Assembly: GCA_021324885.1 (NCBI GenBank)
Contig: JAJPIF010000027.1
Coordinates: forward strand, 1 to 47,883
Reading direction: 5' to 3'
DNA: 47,883 bases
Source of the DNA: Pseudomonadota bacterium
GTDB taxonomy: Bacteria; Desulfobacterota; Binatia; Binatales; Binataceae
The position numbers were made by a program, and so were the translations under genes. The notes under the pieces are model-generated. The model searched no databases, was not told the origin of the DNA, and saw only the letters and a list, made by a program, of their open reading frames with translations. Shown here one piece after another: positions 34,827-43,210 of this stretch (its first letter is position 1; each line of letters opens with the position of its first letter).

Positions 34827-35186
34827 TTATTCCAAAATCGGCTGATACTGAGCGATGCCGGGACTCGGCCTTGACACGGGGCTCGCGGTGGCGGTTGGGC
34901 TCGCCGACGAGGTGGCAGTGGGTGTGGGCGTCGTGGCCGTGGTTGGCGCCGCCGTCGCGGTGGTGGTTACCACCGCCGTCGGCATCATCGTCGGCGTTAT
35001 TCTTACGGTGGGCGCCAGTGTGGTTGTCGGTACGGCAGTCGAGCTGGCTGTTGGCGCCGCGGTCGGCATGACCGTCGGTGTTGCTACGGAGGTTGGGGGC
35101 CTCACTACCGGTCCGCCATTTCCACCGCCGCATCCCGCGACCGCCAGCAACACGACCGCCGCCAGGGCAAAGAGTGTACGTCTCAT
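34827..35186 (-). CDS. Small lipoprotein with a Pro/Thr-rich tail
   Basis: 119 residues. Signal sequence with lipobox LAVAGC (C19) followed by GGGNGGPVVRPP, then an ~80-residue low-complexity run of Thr, Pro, Ala and Val, and a short end PGIAQYQPILE. No folded domain is apparent. Likely anchored in the outer membrane with an extended or glycosylated linker. It begins 12 nt after the stop of the secreted protein upstream on the same strand, so the two form an operon. The Thr/Pro repeats give very long spurious frames on the other strand. Confidence 0.65.
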   Translation of the reverse strand: MRRTLFALAAVVLLAVAGCGGGNGGPVVRPPTSVATPTVMPTAAPTASSTAVPTTTLAPTVRITPTMMPTAVVTTTATAAPTTATTPTPTATSSASPTATASPVSRPSPGIAQYQPILE

Positions 35187-35198
35187 AGGATGCGAACT

Positions 35199-35660
35199 CT
35201 ATTGCTTGCGACAGGTTCCGGCCGCCGCCAGGTTCTCCTGCGATTCGAGAAACCGCAGTTCGGTGCCGCCGTTATCGATCACGAACGCGAGGGGGCATCC
35301 GGTTCCCGTGGGCTGAAAGATATAACCGGTGCTCTGATCGCTGTTGATGCAATAAGTGAGTCCGCTTTGCGCGGTGAAATCCTTAAAAGTCGTCGTATTC
35401 GTACTGTTGTCGTTGTGAGCAACTTCGGACGAGACCGTGCCCGAGCTGGTGAACTGAACTAAGATAATCGACGCCCTAACCGTATTACTGGAATCGGTTG
35501 AGATCTCCGTACAGCCGTAGCTGGCGTTAAAGAGGGTTCCGGAACTCGTGCAATTCGGCGCTGGACTGGGGCAAGTCGCACCGCTTTGGGCATTGGCCGC
35601 ATGCGTAACCATTGGCACCGTCATGATCGCCATCACGAGTGCAATAAAGATCCTGCTCAC
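35199..35660 (-). CDS. Secreted Thr/Ser/Asn-rich protein of unknown function
   Basis: 153 residues. Signal peptide IFIALVMAIMTVPMVTHAANA precedes a mature protein with six cysteines, probably disulphide-bonded, and a beta-strand-rich character (ASIILVQFTSSGTVSSEVAHN; TELRFLESQENLAAAGTC). I do not recognise a family. Codon use is AT-richer than in neighbouring enzymes. Promoter-like sequence with a dyad lies 40-65 bp upstream. Confidence 0.6.
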   Translation of the reverse strand: MSRIFIALVMAIMTVPMVTHAANAQSGATCPSPAPNCTSSGTLFNASYGCTEISTDSSNTVRASIILVQFTSSGTVSSEVAHNDNSTNTTTFKDFTAQSGLTYCINSDQSTGYIFQPTGTGCPLAFVIDNGGTELRFLESQENLAAAGTCRKQ

Positions 35661-35701
35661 TTTTTCTGGCCTCTCCGTTGGTGAAAAGTTCGCGTTAGCT
35701 T

Positions 35702-35722
35702 ACCGATAAAGATGGTATCGGT
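35702..35722 (-). promoter_or_regulatory. Perfect 7-bp dyad overlapping a possible promoter
   Basis: ACCGATA and TATCGGT are exact inverted copies separated by 7 nt, in an AT-rich region upstream of the secreted-protein gene on the minus strand. A TTGACC (35725-35720, minus) begins at the dyad and a weak -10 TAAGCT lies 17 nt on. The dyad would fit between the two boxes like an operator. The -10 match is poor, so the promoter itself is uncertain. Confidence 0.35.
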
Positions 35723-35827
35723 CAATGTACTATATGTAACTTACTGAAAATAAATTTCTGCATGTAATTCCAGTGGTTTATTGGCGAAAATTTATTAAAA
35801 TAGGTGAAACGTGAATATCTCAAGTTC

Positions 35828-36134
35828 CGCGCCGCGCCAGAACCTTCCATATTTCCCGCCTCGCGCACGACTCCATGGCCGCTGAGCAGCGACGAATTGC
35901 CGCGCGACTATTGGGCGATGATGGACCCGATGGTGGCGCTGGCCATGGCCGCCGGTGTAACCACAAGATTCCTGCTCGGCACGGCGATCTGCCTGGTCAT
36001 CCAACGCGACCACCCCCGTCATTGTGGCCAAGGAGACCGCACGCGTCGATTTTCTGTCGGGAGGCCGCTTCATCTTTGGAGTTGGCCGCGAATGCCGAAG
36101 AAATTGGGAACCGCGGTATACCATTTTCCGATAG
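35828..36134 (+). pseudogene. Truncated, frameshifted LLM-class oxidoreductase relic
   Basis: One frame reads SIFPASRTTPWPLSSDELP, DYWAMMDPMVALAMAAGVTT and FLLGTAICLVIQRD, then the match jumps by one base at about 36015 to VIVAKETARVDFLSGGR and FIFGVG before failing at a TAG (36132). This is the N-terminal middle part of an LLM/TIGR03619 oxidoreductase, where ...GICLVIQRDP..TAKEVASLDFLSGGRFIFGVG is the norm. The start of the barrel and everything after the FGVG strand are missing. It is the fourth LLM sequence in the window and the only broken one. Confidence 0.65.
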
Positions 36135-36481
36135 ATTGGAAATTGCACGCGAAAAGATCGCCGCGATCATCCGTATGGAGCCAACGCCGAATCCGCTTCA
36201 CGTCAGCCTGGACAATAAGCTAGGTTTAAGACGGGCCGCGATTTTACTCATGTTGGTTCGGCAGCGATGCTGCCGCGATGGCTTGGTCAGGCGTGTAATC
36301 TTTGCGTTGTACCTCGGCAGAAGCTGACTCTGATCGGACGGGCAACCTTCCAGCCGCACCAGGTTCAGTCATGCAGCACGGGGATTTTGCTGAGGGCGCA
36401 GACTGGGCAGCGCGGACGCTGGCCGATGGCAAAGGAATTGCACGGCAATTTCAGTCGAAATTGGACTCGGAGGTGGAAGCG

Positions 36482-36745
36482 ATGTCGGATTCGGTTATCG
36501 GCAATTCAGGTGCGAACATCGACGCTGCAAAGAAGCAGGGCAGGACTCTTTTCGAACAGGGCCTTGACGCCGCCCGCGAGGGAATCCAGTACGCGCAAGG
36601 TCACGTCGGCGACGGACTTGATGTGGTCAAGTCGGCGGCCAAGACCGTAAGCGAGTTCGTTTACGAGCAGCCGCTGATTGCGGTCGCCGGCGCCTTCATT
36701 ATCGGTTACATGGCGGCGCGTATAATGCGCAGGATTTCATCATAA
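36482..36745 (+). CDS. DUF883/YqjD-like small membrane-anchored protein
   Basis: 87 residues from the ATG at 36482, preceded by GGAGGTGG about 8 nt upstream; in-frame ATGs further upstream (36371, 36302) lack this and lead through low-complexity sequence. A helical, charged N-terminal part (IDAAKKQGRTLFEQGLDAAREG) is followed by one membrane segment EQPLIAVAGAFIIGYMAARIM. That is the layout of YqjD/ElaB-type DUF883 proteins, which tether to the inner membrane and can bind ribosomes in stationary phase. First of five close-packed genes. Confidence 0.65.
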   Translation: MSDSVIGNSGANIDAAKKQGRTLFEQGLDAAREGIQYAQGHVGDGLDVVKSAAKTVSEFVYEQPLIAVAGAFIIGYMAARIMRRISS

Positions 36746-36970
36746 ATGGAAGCTTCCTCATTGGAGGGCGCTAACCGGTGCGCGACCGACCTGAGGCTGA
36801 CTATCCAGCGCTATCCGCTTGAAGCGCTGGGCGCTGGATTTCTGGCGGGTCTTATCATCGGCGGCGGCCATCGCAGCCGAATCGGACAATGGCTGATTGG
36901 TTTTGGCGTGCGCTTCGCCATCAGACAAATAACAACAGCGGTAGTGTCCGAGGCGCTGAGGGCAGTATGA
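36746..36970 (+). CDS. Small glycine-rich membrane protein
   Basis: 74 residues starting directly after the previous stop. The hydrophobic stretch YPLEALGAGFLAGLIIGGG resembles the anchors of the genes on both sides, followed by an amphipathic region WLIGFGVRFAIRQITTAVV. No family name recognised. Its stop overlaps the next start as ATGA. Confidence 0.5.
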   Translation: MEASSLEGANRCATDLRLTIQRYPLEALGAGFLAGLIIGGGHRSRIGQWLIGFGVRFAIRQITTAVVSEALRAV

Positions 36971-37233
36971 CCGATATCGTGGAATTGGAACGCGACGCCG
37001 ACCGCGCCCGCACCAATCTGATGCGCACCCTGGAGGAGGTCAATCGCAAGGCTGCGACGACGGCGCAGGGGCACTTCCTGTCTGACCAGCCGATTCGACG
37101 CTATCCGATAGCCTCGGTGTGCGGGGCCATGGCTCTGGGGTTTGCGGTGGGCGGTTGGAGGACCCCGGCGGTTGTGCTTGGTATCATTGCGCTGGCCAAG
37201 GCGCTCGCAACTGAGCGGGAAAACAAACCGTAA
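36967..37233 (+). CDS. DUF3618-like small membrane protein
   Basis: 88 residues: a charged helix VELERDADRARTNLMRTLEE (about 5-24), typical of DUF3618, then hydrophobic segments with YPIASVCGAMALGFAVGG and TPAVVLGIIALAKALA. The ATG overlaps the upstream stop, and the next gene starts 1 nt after its own stop. Function unknown; such proteins accompany YqjE-like holin-X proteins. Confidence 0.6.
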   Translation: MTDIVELERDADRARTNLMRTLEEVNRKAATTAQGHFLSDQPIRRYPIASVCGAMALGFAVGGWRTPAVVLGIIALAKALATERENKP

Positions 37234-37234
37234 A

Positions 37235-37573
37235 ATGGCGCTCGACGAGAATCCGCAAACGGCTCCCGAAGCAGTCCAGGATGAGCAGCCGCAAAGCTGG
37301 CCGGCTTTGTTCGGCCAGTTAGTGCTGGACTTCACCAAGGTGGTGGAAGCCGAGGCACGTTTGATGCGCGCCAGCATCCAGCCGACGCTAAGCGCGGTCC
37401 TGGAACGCTGGTTGTGGCAGTTGGTTGCCGCTGGTCTCGCGCTGACCGGCTGTATGCTGCTGATCGCTGCCGCGATTTTGCTGATCCACTTATGGCTTGC
37501 GTGGTGGCTGGCGTTCGGCATCACTGGCATCGCGACGCTAACCCTCGCTCTCGTCCTGCTGCTGGTTCGCTGA
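37235..37573 (+). CDS. Holin-X/YqjE-like (DUF1469) membrane protein
   Basis: 112 residues. A soluble helix LFGQLVLDFTKVVEAEARLMRA precedes two membrane helices (LVAAGLALTGCMLLIAAAILL and WWLAFGITGIATLTLALVLLL), matching the phage-holin-3_6/YqjE group. In E. coli, yqjE sits beside yqjD; here the same kinds of proteins form the same kind of operon. Despite the name there is no phage context. Confidence 0.65.
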   Translation: MALDENPQTAPEAVQDEQPQSWPALFGQLVLDFTKVVEAEARLMRASIQPTLSAVLERWLWQLVAAGLALTGCMLLIAAAILLIHLWLAWWLAFGITGIATLTLALVLLLVR

Positions 37574-37578
37574 TACCG

Positions 37579-39036
37579 ATGGCGCCAGTCAGATATGGAG
37601 ACAAAGCCGACCCAGCGCGGGGGGCAATCGTACGCTCGATCAGGTTCGCCGCGCTGTGGAAGGCATGGATCCTGGTCTTCCTGACGGCCGCAGGATGCGG
37701 CAACACGCTGCCGGACAGCCGTCAGATGGTACGCTCTGTCCTCGAGCACAATGACGTAAATTCGCGTGCTGAATCTTCGAAAGGCGGCGATTACGCATCG
37801 TCCGCACCCGCGCGCAGGACCGCGATTCCCGCCGAAACCGCCGAGATTGACGCGCGTCTGCGGCGTCATCTCAAGGTCGAGGCGGCCATCAGCGGAGCGC
37901 CCCTGTTGGGCGGCAACAGGGTCATTCTTTTGCAAAACGGGCCGGCCGCCTACAAGGCGATGTTCGCCGCTATGAGCGCGGCCAGGAATTCGATCAATCT
38001 GGAGACGTTCATTTTCACTGACGACGAAGTCGGACGGCAATTCGCCAACCTGCTGATTGCGGCGCATCGGCGCGGCGTGCAGGCCAACGTGATCTACGAC
38101 AGCTTCGGATCGATGGCGACGTCAAAGCAATTCTTTGACGCCATGCGCCGCGCCGGAGTATCCGTGGTTGAATTCAATCCGCTCAATCCATTGCATGCGA
38201 AAGGCAGCCTGCTCAAATCCGTCAAGCAACGGGACCATCGAAAGCTTCTGATCGTGGACGGCAGGACCGCGTTCACCGGTGGCATCAATATCAGCGGCTA
38301 TTATGAAAAAGGCGTCTCGCGCAGCCCCCGCGCCTCGGACGTGCCCGAGATGTGGCGCGACACCGACGTCGAAATCCAGGGCCCCGCCGTCAACCAGTTG
38401 CAGCGCCTGTTCGTTGCCCACTGGTTCGAGCAAACCGGTCATCTGCTGCCGGTCGCCGATTATTTCCCGGACGAAGACCATCCAGGCGACACCATGGTCC
38501 GCGTTATCGGCAGCACCCAGGACGCCGGCTTCAGCCAGATGTACGTCACCTTGGTCTCGGCAATCTGGCACAGCGAACATCGGGTCTATATCACCACGGC
38601 TTATTTCGCGCCGGATCCGCAACTCCTGCTGGCCCTGGAACAGGCGGCGCGGCGTGGCGTCGACGTCGAACTGATCGTGCCGCGCCATAGCGATTACGCG
38701 GTCGCCCGCTACGCCGCGCAGACCCATTACCAGGAATTGCTGACCGCGGGCGTCAGGATTTACGAACGCGAGGATGTGATCCTGCATGCCAAGACCGCCA
38801 CTATCGACGAGGTCTGGTCCACCGTCGGTTCGACCAATCTGGACTGGCTCAGTTTCGCTTCCGATGACGAAATCAATATCACTGTCCTGGACCCGGAATT
38901 CGCGCAGCGGATGGAACAGGCCTTTTTCGCAGACCGTGAACAATCGCGGGAGATCACGCTGCAAAGCTGGGAGCAGCGTTCTTTTCGGGTGCGGATGCGC
39001 GACTGGCTGGCCGGTACCGTCCAGACCTGGCTGTAG
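37579..39036 (+). CDS. Lipoprotein-type phospholipase D/cardiolipin synthase
   Basis: 485 residues. Two complete HKD motifs: H220-R-K222-LLIV-D227 and H403-A-K405-TATI-D410, each followed by the expected G-S/T-x-N pattern (GGINISG; GSTNLD). The N-terminus is a signal sequence with lipobox LTAAGC instead of the two membrane helices of bacterial Cls, so it is likely an outer- or inner-membrane lipoprotein facing the periplasm, closer to ClsC/YmdC. Predicted to transfer phosphatidyl groups between phospholipids or hydrolyse them. It starts 5 nt after the holin-X stop, so it belongs to the small-membrane-protein operon. Confidence 0.9.
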   Translation: MAPVRYGDKADPARGAIVRSIRFAALWKAWILVFLTAAGCGNTLPDSRQMVRSVLEHNDVNSRAESSKGGDYASSAPARRTAIPAETAEIDARLRRHLKVEAAISGAPLLGGNRVILLQNGPAAYKAMFAAMSAARNSINLETFIFTDDEVGRQFANLLIAAHRRGVQANVIYDSFGSMATSKQFFDAMRRAGVSVVEFNPLNPLHAKGSLLKSVKQRDHRKLLIVDGRTAFTGGINISGYYEKGVSRSPRASDVPEMWRDTDVEIQGPAVNQLQRLFVAHWFEQTGHLLPVADYFPDEDHPGDTMVRVIGSTQDAGFSQMYVTLVSAIWHSEHRVYITTAYFAPDPQLLLALEQAARRGVDVELIVPRHSDYAVARYAAQTHYQELLTAGVRIYEREDVILHAKTATIDEVWSTVGSTNLDWLSFASDDEINITVLDPEFAQRMEQAFFADREQSREITLQSWEQRSFRVRMRDWLAGTVQTWL

Positions 39037-39317
39037 CCGGCCCATCAGCCACCTCCGACCGCGTTCTGGCTCCGCCCCCAAACCGTCGTGCGCCCTCCCC
39101 GGCTGTATAGAAATTACAGGGTTTAAACTGCACATTAGCGGGAACGCCACGTCGTCTAGCCATTACGGCCCATTTCCGCGGTATATTGGTTGCTTCCCTC
39201 ATTGCCTTGAATTCGCGCAAAAACGCCGCCACTCGCCTCAAAGCGCGTTGACCTATTTGATGGCGATTCTCCGAGCGTGGTGATATTTGTTCTGTTTAAT
39301 CGGCTGGGAGGGCAGAA

Positions 39318-40679
39318 ATGAGCTTGGAAACACGCGTTCTCGTGGCCGAGGATGATATCAGCGCCCACGACGGATGGCGCGCGATGCTGACTTCGTGGGG
39401 ATACGATGTGACGATGGCGGAAGACGGGCAGGTGGCACTCGATCTCATCCGCAGGCTTAATCCGCACATTTTGTTAGCGGACGTTAAGATGCCCCGAATG
39501 GACGGGCTGGGTTTGCTGCACAACATCAACGCGCTGGGATTGAGCCTGGCGACGATAATGATTTCGGGAAAGGGGGATTTTGCCGACGCCGTAATGGCGA
39601 TGAAACTGGGCGCGCTGGACTACCTGCGCAAACCGATCGATTGGCCCCACCTGCACAACCTGCTCGACCATCTGGCCCGCCAGGCTGCGCTGTGGGAAGA
39701 AGCTTACCAGCAGCGGCGCCAAAGCGGCTCTTTCCGGGAAACCGGCGGCTTCATCGCGCGGTCGCAACCGATGCGCCGGGTGATGGACTCGATCCGCCAG
39801 ATTGCCGATTCCACCGCCCCGGTGGTGATCAGCGGAGAGAGCGGTACTGGCAAGGAACTTGCCGCCCGGACCATCCACGACCTGTCCTCGCGCCACGACG
39901 GACCTTACATCGGGATCAATTGCGCCGCGATTCCCGAAAACCTGCTGGAAAGCGAACTGTTCGGCCATGAACGGGGTGCGTTTACCGGGGCGGACCGCCG
40001 CCACGAAGGATCCTTCGAGCAGGCCAGCGGCGGCACCCTGCTGCTGGACGAAATCTCTGAAATGAAACCGGAGCTCCAGGCCAAGCTTCTGCGCGTAATC
40101 GAAGAGCGCAAGTTGCGGCGCGTGGGCGGAAGCAGCGAAATCCCGCTCGACGTCCGGATCATCGCCGCTTCCAATCGCGACCTGGCCCAGGTCGTGCGCG
40201 AAGGAAAATTCCGCGAGGATCTTTTTTACCGGCTCAATGTTCTGTCGATTTGGATGCCGCCGTTGCGCGAGCGCACCGAGGATATTCCTCTGCTCGTCAA
40301 CGCCTTCGTCCAGCAGTTTGCCAGTGATTGCAACAAGCGCCTGATTGGCGTCGACGACTCGTGCATGAATGCCCTGATGGCGCATCCATGGCCCGGCAAC
40401 ATTCGCCAGTTGAGAAACGTGATCGAACGGGCGGTGATCTATGCCAAAGGCTCGTTCATAACGGTGTCCGACTTGCCGCCTGATTTTCAGAACGCGCCAG
40501 TGGTGCCTGGCGGCGCCGCGCATCTGCATATAAGGCTTGGCGCCTCGGCTGAAGAAGTCGAACGCGAACTGGTGTTGAAGACCCTGGAGTTCGCGGGCGG
40601 GAACAAGACGCTGGCGGCAAAAATTCTGAAGTTCAGCCCCAAGACCCTGTACAATAAGCTGGCGCGTTATTCCAAATAG
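39318..40679 (+). CDS. NtrC-family sigma-54-dependent response regulator
   Basis: 453 residues. Receiver domain 1-120 with acidic E11-D12-D13 and phosphoacceptor D55; AAA+ domain with Walker A GESGTGKE at 173-180 and the sigma-54-contacting GAFTGA at 220-225; C-terminal Fis-type helix-turn-helix (NKTLAAKILKFSPKTLYNKL). All catalytic features are intact, so it should activate sigma-54 promoters when phosphorylated. GGGAGG precedes the ATG. The hybrid kinase 255 bp downstream is the likely partner. I found no clear -24/-12 sigma-54 promoter in the window. Confidence 0.95.
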   Translation: MSLETRVLVAEDDISAHDGWRAMLTSWGYDVTMAEDGQVALDLIRRLNPHILLADVKMPRMDGLGLLHNINALGLSLATIMISGKGDFADAVMAMKLGALDYLRKPIDWPHLHNLLDHLARQAALWEEAYQQRRQSGSFRETGGFIARSQPMRRVMDSIRQIADSTAPVVISGESGTGKELAARTIHDLSSRHDGPYIGINCAAIPENLLESELFGHERGAFTGADRRHEGSFEQASGGTLLLDEISEMKPELQAKLLRVIEERKLRRVGGSSEIPLDVRIIAASNRDLAQVVREGKFREDLFYRLNVLSIWMPPLRERTEDIPLLVNAFVQQFASDCNKRLIGVDDSCMNALMAHPWPGNIRQLRNVIERAVIYAKGSFITVSDLPPDFQNAPVVPGGAAHLHIRLGASAEEVERELVLKTLEFAGGNKTLAAKILKFSPKTLYNKLARYSK

Positions 40680-40934
40680 CCGCCCTCAGTCGCACACGAA
40701 TTGTAAAAGTGAATCCCTGCGCTCCGACTGGGGAATCGTGGCAGCCCAAAGCGGCGGGCGCCGGCCACGCCGTCGGACGCCCCCCATCAGTCAGCCAAGG
40801 CTTCGCGAGAGGGTTTGACCATGGCAGTTCACCCCTTGCGCAAACAGACCCTGAGTGGACCAGCAGAACGGAAATCGTAATCGTGCTGAGGTTTGATTGT
40901 GCCAAGCCGGTAGAGCAAAGCCCGCACCATTGCC

Positions 40935-42728
40935 ATGCAGCCTGAGGTGGTAAAAAGACGCTTGCTGACTGGTGTGATAAGCGCACCCATCGCACTGGCA
41001 CTTTTGACCACAATCCTACTTTGGCATTTGCACGCGCAAGGCGCTTACAACAGGTCACTCCTGGATACCGCTCACCTGATTGGCGAAGCCCAGTCGGTGC
41101 GGACCGGCCTTGCCAGCGCACAACTCGAATTATCCAAATATCTCTTGTCCGGCAACCTGAGCGATTGGCTGGCTTTGCGTCAGGCCCTCAATGAGACCGA
41201 CACCAGCCTCAAAGTGCTGCTTGACGCCGTCGTCCGCAACCCCGGGAAAAAGAAGCTGATCGAGGTCGCCAACCGTCAGCAACGATGGTCTCGGGCAGTG
41301 GAAAAAGCGGTGGAAAGCGGCGTCTCCCCGGCGCCCTCGAAAGCTGCGCTCGCACACCTCGCTCCGATGACCGGATTTTTGCTGGGTGCGGTCGACGCTT
41401 TCATCGAGAACGAATTCACCTTTATGCAGGCGCAGGTTGCGAGCCAGCGAAATCAACAGATGCGGATGTTCTGGATGGTACCGCTTTGCGCGGGTGTCCT
41501 CGCTCTGGTTCTCATCATCGTCTCGTGGAACGATATAAAGACCGTGGTCGCGCAATATCAGCGGGTGGTCGAAGATGCGGAGCAAGCTAATCTCAAAACC
41601 AACAACTTCCTCGCCACCGTGTCGCACGAGCTGCGCAACCCGCTCAACCTCATTCTGTTATGGTCCCATCTCCTGCTGTCGGACCAACGCGATGAGGACA
41701 AAGTCGTTCGCGGGCTCAGCTCAATCGATCGCGCAGCACAGGCGCAGGCGCAGCTGATCGAGGATCTGCTGGATCTGGCGAAAATCGAAAGCGGGCGCCT
41801 GCATCTCGACCTCCAGCCAACCGATCTGCCGACCTTGGTGAGGGCCGGCGTCAATACGATGGCCGCAGCGGCGCAAGCCAAATCGATCGCCTTGCGCGTG
41901 ATTATCGATCCGCGCGCCGCCACGATCCTGGGCGATGCCCAACGTCTGCAACAGGCGTTGTGGAACTTGCTGTCCAACGCGGTCAAATTCACTCCCGCGG
42001 GGGGTAAGGTACAGGTTCAACTGGTGCGAATAAATTCCCACCTGGAATTGGCGGTCAGCGATACCGGGCAGGGAATCCCGCCTTCCCTCCTACCTCACGT
42101 CTTCGATCGCTTCCGGCAGGCGGATAGCGGGTCGGCAGATCAGAAAAAAGGGATGGGCCTGGGGCTGACCATCGTCAAACATATTATTTCGATGCACGGC
42201 GGTACGATTCAGGCGCATAGCGACGGGGTCGGCCTCGGGACCACGTTCACGATGCGTCTGCCGGTGGCCCTGGAAACCCAGCAGCACTTGAGCCGTCCGC
42301 ATGCCACCGTCGCGCCCACTGCGGAGTTGCCGCGAATCACCCGGCTTTCCGGGTTGCAGATACTTGTCGTCGACGACGACCGCGACGCCACCGAAGCTCT
42401 GCGGGCGGTCTTGAAGTCGCTCGGCGCCGATCCCCTCGTCGCCGATTCGGCCGACGGCGCGTTGGATCTGCTCTCCCAACACAAACCCGACGCGATGATC
42501 TCGGACATTGGGATGCCCGGCCGTGACGGGTTATCTCTGGCCAGGGAAATTAGACAACGCGAGCAGAAAGAAAACTCCCGTCATCTGCCCCTGGTCGCAT
42601 TGACCGCTTATGCCCGCGTCGAGGATCGAATCAAGATCTTCTCCGCCGGCTTCGACAGCCACGTGGTCAAGCCGGTGGACCCCGCCGAACTGGCCGCGGT
42701 AATAAAAAGCGTGGTCGAACGCATCTGA
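40935..42728 (+). CDS. Hybrid histidine kinase with CHASE3-like sensor and C-terminal receiver
   Basis: 597 residues. Membrane helix at about 13-32, a ~145-residue helical periplasmic part of CHASE3 type (AHLIGEAQSVRTGLASAQLELSKYLLSG), second helix at about 181-200, HisKA with phosphorylated H231 in VSHELRNPL, a HATPase with N (LWNLLSNAVKFTP), G1 (VSDTGQGIP) and G2 (GMGLGLTIV) boxes, then a receiver with phosphoacceptor D524 in MISDIGMPGRDG. No Hpt domain is present, so the receiver either regulates the kinase or needs a separate phosphotransfer protein. Likely feeds the NtrC-type regulator upstream. Confidence 0.92.
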   Translation: MQPEVVKRRLLTGVISAPIALALLTTILLWHLHAQGAYNRSLLDTAHLIGEAQSVRTGLASAQLELSKYLLSGNLSDWLALRQALNETDTSLKVLLDAVVRNPGKKKLIEVANRQQRWSRAVEKAVESGVSPAPSKAALAHLAPMTGFLLGAVDAFIENEFTFMQAQVASQRNQQMRMFWMVPLCAGVLALVLIIVSWNDIKTVVAQYQRVVEDAEQANLKTNNFLATVSHELRNPLNLILLWSHLLLSDQRDEDKVVRGLSSIDRAAQAQAQLIEDLLDLAKIESGRLHLDLQPTDLPTLVRAGVNTMAAAAQAKSIALRVIIDPRAATILGDAQRLQQALWNLLSNAVKFTPAGGKVQVQLVRINSHLELAVSDTGQGIPPSLLPHVFDRFRQADSGSADQKKGMGLGLTIVKHIISMHGGTIQAHSDGVGLGTTFTMRLPVALETQQHLSRPHATVAPTAELPRITRLSGLQILVVDDDRDATEALRAVLKSLGADPLVADSADGALDLLSQHKPDAMISDIGMPGRDGLSLAREIRQREQKENSRHLPLVALTAYARVEDRIKIFSAGFDSHVVKPVDPAELAAVIKSVVERI

Positions 42729-42812
42729 GGGCGAGGTAACAGGAGTGAGGGAAGAGCAGTGAGATACGGCAAACTGACCTCGCCCTCTGGCTCCCTTTCA
42801 CTGCTCACTCCT
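42727..42812. repeat. Two interleaved inverted repeats after the kinase gene
   Basis: Repeat A: GAGGGCGAGGT (42727-42737) pairs perfectly, over 11 bp, with ACCTCGCCCTC (42777-42787). Repeat B: AGGAGTGAG (42741-42749) and GAGCAGTGA (42754-42762) both match the 15-nt arm TCACTGCTCACTCCT (42798-42812). The order A-B-A'-B' is crossed, as in a pseudoknot. The first arm begins in the kinase stop codon. No T-run follows, so it is not a standard terminator. Confidence 0.6.
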
Positions 42813-43210
42813 ACATCGGACTCCTTTTCCTGATGTTCAGGCCCTGTCCAAAGGGCGGCGAACACACCGCAAAGCCAGTTCCATCAGGAAGCACTGCAGT
42901 TTCAATGCTAGTGGGTTGGGTCAACCGTGGAATTTTTTACAAGATTGCGCCCTCTTGAGCCGCGGCCCGGTTCCGATCGCTCGAGAACGGTCCACGGCAA
43001 AAGCATTTCCCGCTTTCGTCTCGGTTCAAACGGTTGGTCGGGGACCGGCACGAATCGGTTCTTGTTTTTTGAGGCTTGCGTAAGCACAATAGGCGTGTTT
43101 TGCAGGATTTTGCGCAGCAGCAAACATTGACAATTGCGCCTGCGCATAAGTTGCGCCATTTGCTGCCTTAGAGGCGGATTGTTTCGGAAATGACTGCGGA
43201 AGGAACTTTG
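42813..43210. other. Intergenic region upstream of the small periplasmic protein
   Basis: About 400 bp without a recognisable gene. A TTGACA at 43127-43132 could be a -35 box, but no good -10 lies at 16-18 nt (CATAAG is too close). GCGCA/TGCGC inverted words surround it. The promoter of the periplasmic protein and perhaps the efflux operon should be here. Confidence 0.35.

Noticed and set aside
34855-35316. 153-codon Val/Gly-rich plus-strand frame
   Set aside because: Reverse reading of the Thr/Pro repeats of the lipoprotein gene.
36965-37573. Prophage holin genes as evidence of a phage
   Set aside because: The holin-X-like protein sits in a YqjD/YqjE-type operon with no other phage genes; the name reflects family nomenclature only.
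40822-40839. Sigma-54 promoter (TGGCAG...TTGC) upstream of the hybrid kinase
   Set aside because: GG and GC are 13 nt apart, not the required 10.
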